Source: Parapedobacter defluvii
Lineage (GTDB): Bacteria; Bacteroidota; Bacteroidia; Sphingobacteriales; Sphingobacteriaceae
NCBI RefSeq assembly: GCF_014642075.1
Contig: NZ_BMIK01000013.1
Coordinates: 83,952 to 147,951, forward strand
Direction: 5' to 3'
DNA length: 64,000 bases
Shown here: one piece after another, positions 50,213-59,022 of the stretch
Numbering within the stretch: the stretch's first letter is position 1
Layout: every line of letters starts with the position of its first letter
Translations under genes and position numbers: made by a program
The notes under the pieces: model-generated
Databases searched by the model: none
Told to the model about the DNA's origin: nothing
What the model saw: the letters and a program-made list of their open reading frames with translations, nothing else

Positions 50213-52589
50213 CTCTCGCCCGCTGCATGGGATTAGGTCCTGTGGACTCGCCGCGTGCTGGTCCCTGTTGCTGCTTGAACAGCTCGAACCGCGTGGGCGC
50301 ATGCTGGCGTGGCCAAGCGTTGTTGTCTTCGTCAATGTCACCGGTTTCCCGCAAGGGGTCTACCAGCACGGCGGTCACCTCTTTGGTTTTTGCAAATACT
50401 TTGGTTACCTCGTTTTCGTTTTTGCGCCAGATGTAGGCGGGAATGCGTTCAATTTCGGTAGTCCCATCGGCAAAGGTCCACTGTAAAATAATCGGCATCA
50501 CCAACCCGCCTTTGTTGGAAAATTTCAATTGATAAAAGTGATAGGTACCGTCATACAGGGCTTTCTCTTCGGGCGATAGCGATTGGTAGTATTGTCCAAA
50601 GGCTTTTTGGTTCTCTCCGTCGATTTCAAAACGATCCCACTTGTTGTAAAAATCCTGTAAGTTGGTATCGGCCTCCACAGCAAAATTTACCCCTTCCTCT
50701 ATATTGCGCTGGCGTGTTACCGTATTCAGATCTTTCTCGTAGGCTTGTCTCTCAGTAGTCTGTGCGTCCTGTAGGTTTCCCAGGGGTTGGAAGTGCTGTA
50801 CATCGTCAAGGGAAATATCCACTGGGTCGATACCGAAAAACCAACCCCGCCAGAACCAGTCAAGATCTACTGCAGAGGCATCTTCCATGGTCCGGAAGAA
50901 ATCGGCCGGAGTGGGGTGCTTAAAGGCCCACCGCCGTGCATATTCTTTAAAGGCGTAGTCAAACAGCTCCCGGCCCATCACCGTTTCCCGCAGGATATTG
51001 AGTGCCGTTGCGGGTTTTGCGTAGGCATTGGGACCAAACTGCACAATGTTTTCGGAGTTGGTCATGATGGGCTCCAGCTGGTCTTTGGGCAGCTTCATGT
51101 AATCCACAATCTTATGTGCCGGCCCCCGCCGCGAGGGGTAATCTTTATCCCATTCCTGCTCAGCCAGAAACTGGCAGAAGGTATTGAGCCCTTCATCCAT
51201 CCAAGTCCACTGCCGCTCATCAGAGTTGACGATCATGGGAAAAAAATTGTGCCCTACTTCGTGGATAATCACGCTGATCATGCCGTATTTGGTTGCTTCG
51301 GAATAAGTCCCGTCTTTATCGGCCCGCCCGTAGTTGAAGCAGATCATGGGGTATTCCATGCCGTTGGAAGCTTCTACCGAAATCGCGACCGGATAAGGGT
51401 AGGGCAGGGTATGCTTGGAGTATACCTTGAGGGTATGCGCCACCACTTTAGTGGAATAGGGGCGGTATAGCGGATACGCTTCGGGGCCATAGTACGACAT
51501 GGCCATGGGCGTATGGCCTTCGATGCCTTCTTTGACACGCATCGCATCCCAAACCAGGCGGCGGGAAGTAACAAAAGCGAAATCGCGCACATTCTTGGCT
51601 TCATATATCCAGGTCTTTTTGCCGGTAGCCTTGCCTTTCATCGCCTGGCGGGCTTCATCGAGCGTCACCACCTCAACAGGCTCGTCAGCCTGCTGTGCTT
51701 GTTTCCACCGATCCAATTGAGCGGCCGTGAGTACATTGGCATAGTTACGGCACTCGCCCGTGGCACCTACTATGTGGTCTGCCGGAACGGTGATGTTTAC
51801 CTTGAAATCCCCAAACACCAAGGCGAATTCGCCCCGGCCTGTGAACTGTTTGTTTTGCCACCCCTGAAAATCCGAGTAGACCGCCATACGCGGGTACCAT
51901 TGCGTAATGGTGTATAGGTAGTTGCCATCTTCGGCAAAGTATTCATAGCCGCCACGGCCACCTTCCACCATGCGGTCGCTGATGTTGTATTGCCACTCAA
52001 TCTGAAGCACAAATTTGGCTCCGGGTTTCAATACGGCAGGAAGCTCCACCCGCATCATGGTGTGGTTGATTGTATAGGTAAGGGGCTTTCCGGCTCCATC
52101 CGCGACTTTCTGTATCTTGACACCCAAATCGTTGTCGCCGCCGATAAGGCTTTGCAACTGGTTGGTGGTCATCTGCTCACTGAGCGAGCTTTCGTCGAAT
52201 TTCTTGTTTTCCGCGTCGGCTTTGTGTTCATTTTCGTCCAACTGGATCCAAAGGTAGGAAAGCGGGTCGGGCGAATTATTGGTGTAGGTGATGGTTTCCG
52301 ATCCGATAACCCGCTGGTTTTGGTCGTCTACCTCTACGTCAATGACGTAGTCGGCCTTCTGCTGCCAATACTGGTGCCCGGGTGCTCCCGAAGCTGTACG
52401 GTATACATTCGGATCGCTCAGCAACGTGCCTAACTGCTCGAATTTGTTGCCGTGGTTGGAACCGGGGTTATTTTGGTGTTGGGCATGGACGAACGGTATT
52501 GAGAGTATGGTAATGCAGATGAATGTGATTATTAGTGGTCGGTGGTCGGGGGTCAGTGACCGGGGATCGATAATTTGCTGCGTATCCAT
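50202..52589 (-). CDS. Secreted M1-family zinc metallopeptidase
   Basis: From ATG 52589 (GTG 52592 also possible) this is a 795-residue protein with a signal peptide (ITFICITILSIPFVHAQ). The zinc motif is VIIHEVGHNFFPMIV with the third ligand in WMDEGLNTFCQFL; the exopeptidase-like motif is SNGMEYPMICF. Family is gluzincin aminopeptidase, exported to the periplasm or outside. The signal n-region (DPRSLTPDHRPL) is encoded by heptamer tract C, and no later start codon precedes the hydrophobic core. The C-terminal tail lies near tract B. The gene is coupled to the four-helix protein by a TGATG overlap. Confidence 0.9.
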   Translation of the reverse strand: MDTQQIIDPRSLTPDHRPLIITFICITILSIPFVHAQHQNNPGSNHGNKFEQLGTLLSDPNVYRTASGAPGHQYWQQKADYVIDVEVDDQNQRVIGSETITYTNNSPDPLSYLWIQLDENEHKADAENKKFDESSLSEQMTTNQLQSLIGGDNDLGVKIQKVADGAGKPLTYTINHTMMRVELPAVLKPGAKFVLQIEWQYNISDRMVEGGRGGYEYFAEDGNYLYTITQWYPRMAVYSDFQGWQNKQFTGRGEFALVFGDFKVNITVPADHIVGATGECRNYANVLTAAQLDRWKQAQQADEPVEVVTLDEARQAMKGKATGKKTWIYEAKNVRDFAFVTSRRLVWDAMRVKEGIEGHTPMAMSYYGPEAYPLYRPYSTKVVAHTLKVYSKHTLPYPYPVAISVEASNGMEYPMICFNYGRADKDGTYSEATKYGMISVIIHEVGHNFFPMIVNSDERQWTWMDEGLNTFCQFLAEQEWDKDYPSRRGPAHKIVDYMKLPKDQLEPIMTNSENIVQFGPNAYAKPATALNILRETVMGRELFDYAFKEYARRWAFKHPTPADFFRTMEDASAVDLDWFWRGWFFGIDPVDISLDDVQHFQPLGNLQDAQTTERQAYEKDLNTVTRQRNIEEGVNFAVEADTNLQDFYNKWDRFEIDGENQKAFGQYYQSLSPEEKALYDGTYHFYQLKFSNKGGLVMPIILQWTFADGTTEIERIPAYIWRKNENEVTKVFAKTKEVTAVLVDPLRETGDIDEDNNAWPRQHAPTRFELFKQQQGPARGESTGPNPMQRARGGG
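52535..52572 (+). repeat. Heptanucleotide repeat tract C, inside the M1 peptidase signal peptide
   Basis: GGTGGTC, GGGGGTC, AGTGACC and GGGGATC units on the plus strand. On the minus strand it encodes residues DPRSLTPDHRPL upstream of the hydrophobic core of the signal peptide. Confidence 0.85.
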
Positions 52590-52951
52590 CACTTAAGTCT
52601 TTGCTTTAAGGTATTAATCAAACTATATAGCTGTTTCCTTACAAGTGTTATATCTATGTTAAATTTTTCTGTATCAACCACATAACTCAATCGTTTTGCG
52701 ATTTCTAACTGCGTATCCAATTCACCGAGAGAGCCCAGTGCAATATATAAAAATTGAAGATATTCACGTGTGTTTTTGCGCATAAATCCTTCCGCGATAT
52801 TTGAAGGTACAGAGACAGAAGCCCTTCTGATCTGAGATGTTAGGCCGTATATCTCTTCTTTCGGAAACAAAAGCGTAGTTTCATAGGTATATTCGACTAA
52901 ACTCATCGAATTCTTCCAAACGTCAAGATCCCTATAGGTTAATATCATCAT
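52589..52951 (-). CDS. Four-helix bundle protein (S23/23S rRNA intervening-sequence family)
   Basis: This 120-residue protein has the family signature DLDVWKNSMSLVEYTYETT, LTSQIRRASVSVPSNIAEGF and YLQFLYIALGSLGELDTQLE. These small proteins are encoded in rRNA intervening sequences and in diverse chromosomal sites; function unknown. Two adjacent ATGs (52951, 52948) could start it. It is not inside an rRNA gene here, but lies between heptamer tracts C and D, directly coupled to the peptidase gene downstream. Confidence 0.85.
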   Translation of the reverse strand: MMILTYRDLDVWKNSMSLVEYTYETTLLFPKEEIYGLTSQIRRASVSVPSNIAEGFMRKNTREYLQFLYIALGSLGELDTQLEIAKRLSYVVDTEKFNIDITLVRKQLYSLINTLKQRLK

Positions 52952-52966
52952 CTGTTAATTTAACAA

Positions 52967-53030
52967 TCACCGTCCACTCACCACCGTTCACCCATCACCG
53001 TTCACCCATCACCGTTCACCCATCACTAAA
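52967..53030 (-). repeat. Heptanucleotide repeat tract D (G-rich on minus strand)
   Basis: Three near-perfect 14-bp units CACCGTTCACCCAT on the plus strand, with flanking related 7-mers. It touches the HupE stop codon (53026-53028). Confidence 0.85.
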
Positions 53031-53610
53031 CCCGCTCCAACGCCATTACCAGTGCAATACCAAAAACTGCGGCCGACAGAAAAAATGTCCAGTCGCGCTT
53101 GGAAACGGAAAAAATGGTGGTAGCGATGAAGGATAAGATCAACACGATAAAAACGACGACCAGTTGCCCCAGTTCCAAGCCAATGTTAAAGGCAAACAGC
53201 GGCCCGGTGATGCTGCTTTCTTTGCCGAGCAGCGAACGCAGGTAATTGGAAAATCCCAGTCCGTGGATGAGTCCGAAAAACAATGCATAACCGTACGTAA
53301 GCCAGTCGGTATTCGTCTTCCGTCTTCTTCTGCTACGCCTGGCGGCAATGTTGCTGAAAGCCGTCACGACAATGGTGATCGGAATCAGAAATTCAATCAA
53401 CGCGGTATCCACCCGGATCAGGTTGAATACACTTAATGCCAATGTCAGGGAATGGCCGATGGTGAATGCGGTAACCAGCACGATGACTTTCCGCCAATCG
53501 GCAACGAAATAAGTACAGCAAAGGGCAATGACAAAAAGAATGTGGTCATAACCTGCTAAGTCCAGAATATGCTGTAAGCCCAACTCGAAATACAATCCGA
53601 AATCCTGCAT
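53026..53610 (-). CDS. HupE/UreJ-family membrane protein
   Basis: This 194-residue protein has about six helices. It carries the family motifs GLQHILDLAGYDHILFVIAL, FTIGHSLTLALSV and LFFGLIHGLGFSNYLRSL, with His residues that may bind a metal (nickel/cobalt) in HupE-type permeases. It is divergent from a DUF6702 gene, and in Bacteroidota these two often adjoin. Metal transport is inference from the family. Confidence 0.87.
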   Translation of the reverse strand: MQDFGLYFELGLQHILDLAGYDHILFVIALCCTYFVADWRKVIVLVTAFTIGHSLTLALSVFNLIRVDTALIEFLIPITIVVTAFSNIAARRSRRRRKTNTDWLTYGYALFFGLIHGLGFSNYLRSLLGKESSITGPLFAFNIGLELGQLVVVFIVLILSFIATTIFSVSKRDWTFFLSAAVFGIALVMALERV

Positions 53611-53685
53611 ATCACCTGTTTGGTTGTACGATTCATCACAATATTACGTTAATTTGCAACGAAAACACAATCAAAGGTCAAAAAT

Positions 53686-54186
53686 ATGAGTAACCTCTTT
53701 CTTCAGGTTTTGTGGTTGATGTTGCATCCCTTTTACGTAAGTATCACTGCAGTTGACTACAATAAGGAGGCCCAGCGTATGGAAATCAGTTGCCGGATTT
53801 TTTACGATGACCTGGAAACGGCGCTCAAAGCAGGGGGAGGTGGCTCAACGATTGATCTCATAAATCCGGTAAACCGGGGTCAAACGGATAGTTTGATCGC
53901 ACGCTATCTGCGAAATCACCTCAGTCTTTCGGTAGATGGCAAACCACAAGCATTGCGGTACCTCGGATACGAAATCGAGGACGACGTGGCCTGGTGTTAC
54001 CTCGAATCGGGGGAGATTACCGCTGTGCAACGCATTGTCATAGACAACTGCTTACTGCTTGACCAATTTGCCAGGCAAAGTAATATTTTGCACGTGACGG
54101 CCTATGGCAGGCGGAAGAGTACGAAACTGGACAATCCGGAGCACCGTGCCGTTTTTGAGTGGGGGTCGGGGATCGGGGGTCAGTGA
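53686..54186 (+). CDS. DUF6702-family protein, divergent to HupE
   Basis: This 166-residue protein begins LFLQVLWLMLHPFYVSITAV, followed by SCRIFYDDLETALK and GYEIEDDVAWCYLE. The pattern and the HupE neighbour fit DUF6702, exported or peripheral proteins of unknown function. The last residues (GSGIGGQ) are encoded by heptamer tract E, suggesting that the original stop codon was displaced by the repeat. A possible -7 element (TTAATTTG, one mismatch) lies in the 75-bp intergenic region. Confidence 0.7.
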   Translation: MSNLFLQVLWLMLHPFYVSITAVDYNKEAQRMEISCRIFYDDLETALKAGGGGSTIDLINPVNRGQTDSLIARYLRNHLSLSVDGKPQALRYLGYEIEDDVAWCYLESGEITAVQRIVIDNCLLLDQFARQSNILHVTAYGRRKSTKLDNPEHRAVFEWGSGIGGQ

Positions 54187-54206
54187 TCGGGGGCCGGGGG
54201 TCGGCC
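54160..54206 (+). repeat. Heptanucleotide repeat tract E (G-rich on plus strand)
   Basis: GGGGGTC, GGGGATC, AGTGATC and GGGGGCC units. The tract includes the stop of the DUF6702 gene and lies between two convergent genes. Confidence 0.85.
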
Positions 54207-54207
54207 T

Positions 54208-55680
54208 CTACTCAAAATCTTCTTCAGAAAAATCTCCGTCGAAAAGGCTGCCCAGCATGTCTGTAAATCCAATGCCGCCCTGGAGGTAATTTTTGCTAAG
54301 CTGCGAATATTCCGCCAGTCCATGCAGCACAAATTCCATCAGCAGCAGTTGTTGACTTTCGACCAGCTTGGGATGTAACTTTTTAACCAATGCATGTAAG
54401 CCAGGGACCTCCATAAGTGTCTTTTTGTATTGGCTGTCTGACAGGGCATCGGTAAGTGACACTTCGTTTCCAAGCGTAAACCAGTCCACAATGGAAGCGT
54501 AAGGATTTTCATTCTTCGCCTTTTTGGCTTTCTCTGGATGCGGGAAATATTGGGTAAACAGGGTTTTGATAGCACCGCCGATCAGCCGGTGTGCCACATG
54601 AACAGGGCCTTCTAGTTCACCCTCATACACCAGCTCAATTTTGCCGGTGATGGCAGGGATAATACCCGAAAAATCAGCCAACCTAGCTACCGTTTTCTTC
54701 TGCCCGGAAATCAGCAGCCTACGCTCGGCCGCACTGACTAGATTTTCATAAGCAGAGATGGTGAGGCGCGCTGATACTCCTGATTTTTGATCGATAAATT
54801 CACTTTGCCGGGCTTCAAAGGCAACCTGCTCCACTAAATCCTTCAGCAAGCCATCGACCTCAATGGCCGCATGTTGTTCCGGAGTGATGCGAGCTTCCTG
54901 GAAAGTAATCTTCCGGGAGATATCGATGCGCTTGGGATAGTGAGTGAGGATCTGACTTTCAATGCGGTCTTTGAGCGGGGTCACGATGGAGCCGCGGTTG
55001 GTATAGTCTTCGGGGTTGGCCGTAAATACAAACTGGATATCGAGGGGCAGGCGAAGTTTGAATCCGCGGATCTGGATGTCTTTTTCCTGCAGCATGTTGA
55101 ACAGCGCAACCTGTATGCGGGCCTGCAGATCGGGAAGCTCGTTGATCACGAAGATACCACGGTGCGCTCGGGGGATCAGTCCAAAGTGGATGACACGTTC
55201 ATCGTTGTAGGTCAGCTTCAGCGTAGCTGCCTTGATGGGATCCACGTCGCCCACCAAGTCGGCCACTGTAACATCGGGGGTAGCCAGTTTCTCGGTATAA
55301 CGCTCCGAACGGTGTAGCCATGCAATGGGTGTGTCGTCTCCGTGAATTTGAATTTCATGGCGGGCATACCACGAAATGGGATCCAGCGGGTCGTCAAACA
55401 GTTCACTGCCCGCTATGTAGGGTACGTATTCATCCAACAAGTAAACCATAAGCCGGGCGATACGGGTTTTTGCCTGACCACGCAGCCCCAGCAGCAAGAT
55501 GTTATGCCGGGAGAGAATGGCGGTCTGCAATTCGGGAATAACGGTTTCATCGTACCCTACAATGCCCTGAAAACCGGCTTTGTTTTCCTGCAACTGCTTG
55601 ATGAGGTTGGCCCTGAGTTCCTCTTTTACGGTTCGGTGTTGATATCCTGATTTCTTGAGTTCGCCTAAGGTAGACGGCAA
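54208..55680 (-). CDS. MoxR/magnesium-chelatase-like AAA ATPase
   Basis: From TTG 55680 the protein has 490 residues (PSTLGELKKSGYQHRTVKEE), as in relatives. An upstream in-frame TTG at 55779 would add 33 residues, among them two RSPIPDH units read from tract F. Walker A is LLGLRGQAKTRIARLMVYLL, Walker B GIFVINELPDLQARIQ, and an arginine-finger/sensor-2 region lies further on. The VWA gene downstream of its start (55932) is a typical MoxR partner, as in chelatase or metal-insertion assemblies. Cytoplasmic. A possible promoter lies at 55777-55804. Confidence 0.85.
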   Translation of the reverse strand: MPSTLGELKKSGYQHRTVKEELRANLIKQLQENKAGFQGIVGYDETVIPELQTAILSRHNILLLGLRGQAKTRIARLMVYLLDEYVPYIAGSELFDDPLDPISWYARHEIQIHGDDTPIAWLHRSERYTEKLATPDVTVADLVGDVDPIKAATLKLTYNDERVIHFGLIPRAHRGIFVINELPDLQARIQVALFNMLQEKDIQIRGFKLRLPLDIQFVFTANPEDYTNRGSIVTPLKDRIESQILTHYPKRIDISRKITFQEARITPEQHAAIEVDGLLKDLVEQVAFEARQSEFIDQKSGVSARLTISAYENLVSAAERRLLISGQKKTVARLADFSGIIPAITGKIELVYEGELEGPVHVAHRLIGGAIKTLFTQYFPHPEKAKKAKNENPYASIVDWFTLGNEVSLTDALSDSQYKKTLMEVPGLHALVKKLHPKLVESQQLLLMEFVLHGLAEYSQLSKNYLQGGIGFTDMLGSLFDGDFSEEDFE

Positions 55681-55757
55681 TGGGTGGTCGGGGATCGGTG
55701 ACCGGTGGTCGGGGATCGGTGACCGGGGATTGGGGGACGGGGATCGGAGATCGGTGT
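55681..55757 (+). repeat. Heptanucleotide repeat tract F (G-rich on plus strand)
   Basis: Two 21-bp units of three heptamers (GGTGGTC GGGGATC GGTGACC) and degenerate copies. It adjoins the MoxR start codon at 55680; if translation starts at 55779 it encodes two RSPIPDH units of an N-terminal extension. Confidence 0.9.
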
Positions 55758-55776
55758 TCTTTTTTGAATTTGATTC

Positions 55777-55804
55777 CAAAATTATTTCAATTTAATGTTA
55801 ACAA
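55777..55804 (-). promoter_or_regulatory. Possible promoter upstream of the MoxR ATPase
   Basis: On the minus strand TTG (55804-55802), 17 bp, then TAATTTTG (55784-55777), a perfect -7 element. The transcript would start near 55770, downstream of TTG 55779, favouring translation from TTG 55680 with tract F as leader. Confidence 0.4.
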
Positions 55805-55852
55805 CTTGAAAAATGCATTTCAACATTTTTTATCTATATTATTTTTTGCACG

Positions 55853-55936
55853 CTCCACCCATCACTGACCACTCACCACCCATCCCCCATCACTGATCAC
55901 TGATCACTCACTACTAACCTCCGGTCACCAATCAAC
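55853..55936 (-). repeat. Heptanucleotide repeat tract G (G-rich on minus strand)
   Basis: CACTGATCACTGATCACTC and related units on the plus strand, complementary to GGTGATC/AGTGATC. It runs to the VWA-gene stop at 55932. Confidence 0.85.
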
Positions 55937-57029
55937 GCACCGTTTTCCGCCGGTTGCGGATGTAGTCTTCAAAGATGTATTCGCCGAGTCCTTGAAGGGA
56001 GCTGTAAAATGCTTTGCCTCCGTTAGTTTCCGTAAACTGACGAACAAATTGCTGCAGATAAGGATCACGGGCAATCATGAACGTGGTGATCGGGATATTG
56101 AGACGTTTGCATTGTGCGGCCATGTTGAGCGTTTTGTTGACCACTTTCCGATCCAGTCCGACGCTATTTTTATAGTAGCGCCCATTTTCCTTTAGGCAAG
56201 TTGGCTTGCCATCTGTAATCATGAAGATCTGTTTGTTGTGCGTCTTGCGCCGGCGCAAGAGATCGGTAGCCAGTTCCAAACCTGCCAGTGTGTTCGTATG
56301 GTAGGGCCCTACCTGCAGATAGGGTAGGTCTTTTAGAGTAATAGGCCACGCATCGTTGCCAAATACCACGATATCCAATGTATCCTTCGGGTAGCGCGTA
56401 CGGATCAGCTCTGCTAATGCCATGGCAACTTTTTTCGCGGGAGTGATTCGGTCTTCGCCGTAGAGAATCATGCTGTGGGAAATGTCGATCATCAGCACGG
56501 TGGATGTCAATGTCTTGTAGTCACGCTCTTCCACTTCCAGATCCCGTTCGGTGAGCATAAAGTTGCCAATTCCGTGGTTTATCTGCGCATTGTGGATGGA
56601 TGTGGTCATGTCAATCTGATCCAGGCTGTCACCATACTGGTATTCCCGGCGATCTGCATTTTTTTCTTCGCCCAAACCCGATAGATTGCTATTGTGGTTG
56701 CCCCGTCCGCTTTTTCGGAGTTTTCCGAAAATTTCCTCCAGGGCGGATTGACGGATCGTCTGTTCGCTTTTTGCCGTAATACGGAATTCGCCCGAACCGG
56801 GATCATCGCTGAGGTATCCTTTGTCTTTAAGTTCCTGTATGAAATCACCGATCCCGTAATCGTCGTTCGTCAGGTTGTATTGTTTATCCAACTCATTGAG
56901 CCAGGCCAAAGCCTCTCCGGCATCCCCTGCGGTGTATTGCAGCAGTTGCATGAAAAGTTTCAGCAGCTCGTCAAAGCCTCCTTTGGGCAATGTGCTGGGC
57001 GTATAGCGTGAAAAATGATAACCGTGCAT
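55932..57029 (-). CDS. VWA-domain protein, partner of the MoxR ATPase
   Basis: From ATG 57029 the protein has 365 residues (MHGYHFSRYTPSTLPKGGFD). The frame extends to 57110 but that part lacks conserved character. The C-terminal VWA domain has a MIDAS: DISHS (about 180), a Thr in HTNTLAGLELA and Asp in ITDGKPTC. The N-terminal half is helical with low complexity. Together with the ATPase at 54208 it resembles the ChlI/ChlD and MoxR/CoxE pairs that load or remodel metal-containing complexes. The target is unknown. Confidence 0.87.
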   Translation of the reverse strand: MHGYHFSRYTPSTLPKGGFDELLKLFMQLLQYTAGDAGEALAWLNELDKQYNLTNDDYGIGDFIQELKDKGYLSDDPGSGEFRITAKSEQTIRQSALEEIFGKLRKSGRGNHNSNLSGLGEEKNADRREYQYGDSLDQIDMTTSIHNAQINHGIGNFMLTERDLEVEERDYKTLTSTVLMIDISHSMILYGEDRITPAKKVAMALAELIRTRYPKDTLDIVVFGNDAWPITLKDLPYLQVGPYHTNTLAGLELATDLLRRRKTHNKQIFMITDGKPTCLKENGRYYKNSVGLDRKVVNKTLNMAAQCKRLNIPITTFMIARDPYLQQFVRQFTETNGGKAFYSSLQGLGEYIFEDYIRNRRKTVR

Positions 57030-57216
57030 ATTATTTCTGTCTAAGTTAGCTGTTTTTTTGCGACCGTGCCAACCACCGATTGTTTTTTTACATTGTAGCG
57101 ATTTGTCCACAAATCTGTATTTTTACGAAAACATTGATAACCAATTATTGTTTCTCCGTGGATATTTGGTCAGGTGTATAAAAAAAGATTATTGTAACAA
57201 GCATTACTTTTAGTTT

Positions 57217-58989
57217 ATGAAACCGATTTGGAAATGGGTTATCGGCATCATTGTAGGTTTGCTGGTGATCGTAGTAGTAGGTGCCTGGTATCTGAGCCGC
57301 CATTGGAAGCCGATATTGGATGCCCAGATCAAGGAAGCCGTTATCCGGTCTACAGACAGCCTCTACCTGATTGCATACGACGATCTGAACTTCAACCTGA
57401 TCACTGGTAATGCTTCCATCTCAAGTCTGCGGCTAATGGTAGACAGCACGCGGTATGCTGAATTGGAGCGACAGCAACAGGCACCGGATAATGCGTACAA
57501 CATCCGTATTGAAAACCTGCGGATCCGGAGTTTTCACCCACGGCGGATTCTGACTGACCGTAGATTACAGATTGATGACATCATCATCGATACACCCAGT
57601 ATCCATATCGTGAATAGATACCATGCATATAACGACACAATTGTGACGAAGCGGGATACGCAAACACTTTATCAGCGCATATCGGGTATCCTCCAGGAAG
57701 TAAGTGTCGGGAATCTACATTTCAACGATATTCACTTCAAATTTTCGAAGAAAACAGACAGTGCAACCAACGAAACCGTACTAAACAACCTGAATGTAAA
57801 AGTGAGTGATATTTTGATTGATTCGGTCTCTCAGTTTGATACCACCCGGTTCTTTCACACGCGCGCTATCGACGTAGATGTGCCCGGATTCCGATATGAA
57901 ACGCCTGATAGCTTTTATTACGTAAGTTTTGATCGACTACAGATCGCAACGTTATACAAACAGGTAACACTCACGGGATTAAAATATGCCCCACGGATGA
58001 GCAAAGACGAGTTTTACAAGCGGAAAAAGATGGCTAAAGACATGGCCGTGATTTCGTTTCCCTCCATACGCTTGGGGGGTATAGACCTACAGCGTTTTGT
58101 GAATAACCAGCAGCTATACGCAAGCAGTCTTCACATCGACAGTGGCACGGTAGCTATCTCCAACGACCTGCGTTACCCAAAACACCCCACCAACAAGATT
58201 GGTAAATCACCTCATCAGCTACTGCTGAAAATGAAGCAGCCCCTTAAAATCGACTCGGTTGTGCTGAATAACATAGACATCAGTTATGCTGAAGTGGGAC
58301 GCAAATATCAAAAGGAGGGAAAAATCACATTTAACCGAACGAGTGGCGTGTTTCATAACGTGACCAATGATTCACTCGCACTGCTCCAAAATAAAACGAT
58401 GGGGGCCGACCTGACAACCTACCTAATGGATATCGGCAAATTGAACGTTGCATTTGCTTTTGACATGTTGGACAAAAAAGGAGCGTATACCTATAAAGGG
58501 TTGCTTGGCCCCATGAATGGGAAACCACTCAATCGGATTTTGACGCCACTTTTGAATGCAGAGGTAGCCAACGCCAATATAAAGCGGGTGAGCTTTGACG
58601 TGTCTGCGGATGACCACCGATCAAGGGGATCGCTCCGTTTTGATTATGACAATATGCGGCTCAACTTGCTGACAATAGACGATCAGGGTAAAAAGGGATC
58701 CATGAAAGTAGCTTCTTTTTTGGCAAATAGTTTTATCATCAACGACAGCAACCCGGATGCAAACGGCAAGTATCACACCGGAAGGATCAACTATACGCGG
58801 CCCCATACCTATTCATTTTTTAAAACGCTTTGGCAGAGCTTGCTTCAGGGGATCAAAGAATGTGCAGGTATCAGCCCTGAAAGGGAGCGAAAAATTATGA
58901 ATGCGGCCGAGGAGGCGAAAAAAGCAAGCGAAAAAACAGGTGGCTTCTTTAAACGTGTTTTCGGAAAAAAAGATAAAGGTGGTGGGTGA
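57217..58989 (+). CDS. AsmA-like membrane-anchored protein (paralogue of 47384)
   Basis: This 590-residue protein has an N-terminal helix (IWKWVIGIIVGLLVIVVVGA) and a large periplasmic region sharing IGKSPHQLLLKMKQPLKIDS, SFFKTLWQS and DSNPDANGKYHTGRINYTRP with the protein at 47384. The C-terminus ends with a basic, glycine-rich tail (FGKKDKGGG); the last GGG and stop are encoded by tract H. Envelope or lipid-transfer function is family-level inference. The 187 bp before the start hold no convincing -7 element. Confidence 0.77.
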   Translation: MKPIWKWVIGIIVGLLVIVVVGAWYLSRHWKPILDAQIKEAVIRSTDSLYLIAYDDLNFNLITGNASISSLRLMVDSTRYAELERQQQAPDNAYNIRIENLRIRSFHPRRILTDRRLQIDDIIIDTPSIHIVNRYHAYNDTIVTKRDTQTLYQRISGILQEVSVGNLHFNDIHFKFSKKTDSATNETVLNNLNVKVSDILIDSVSQFDTTRFFHTRAIDVDVPGFRYETPDSFYYVSFDRLQIATLYKQVTLTGLKYAPRMSKDEFYKRKKMAKDMAVISFPSIRLGGIDLQRFVNNQQLYASSLHIDSGTVAISNDLRYPKHPTNKIGKSPHQLLLKMKQPLKIDSVVLNNIDISYAEVGRKYQKEGKITFNRTSGVFHNVTNDSLALLQNKTMGADLTTYLMDIGKLNVAFAFDMLDKKGAYTYKGLLGPMNGKPLNRILTPLLNAEVANANIKRVSFDVSADDHRSRGSLRFDYDNMRLNLLTIDDQGKKGSMKVASFLANSFIINDSNPDANGKYHTGRINYTRPHTYSFFKTLWQSLLQGIKECAGISPERERKIMNAAEEAKKASEKTGGFFKRVFGKKDKGGG

Positions 58990-59022
58990 TCTGGGGTCGG
59001 TGATGGGGTGATCGGATCAGTA
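58979..59022 (+). repeat. Heptanucleotide repeat tract H (G-rich on plus strand)
   Basis: GGTGGTG, GGTGATC and GGTGATG units. It contains the AsmA-like stop codon and ends near the convergent cyclophilin stop (59017). Confidence 0.8.

Noticed and set aside
52589..52951. S23-type four-helix gene as sign of an rRNA intervening sequence
   Set aside because: No rRNA sequence flanks it; the gene is coupled to a peptidase gene.
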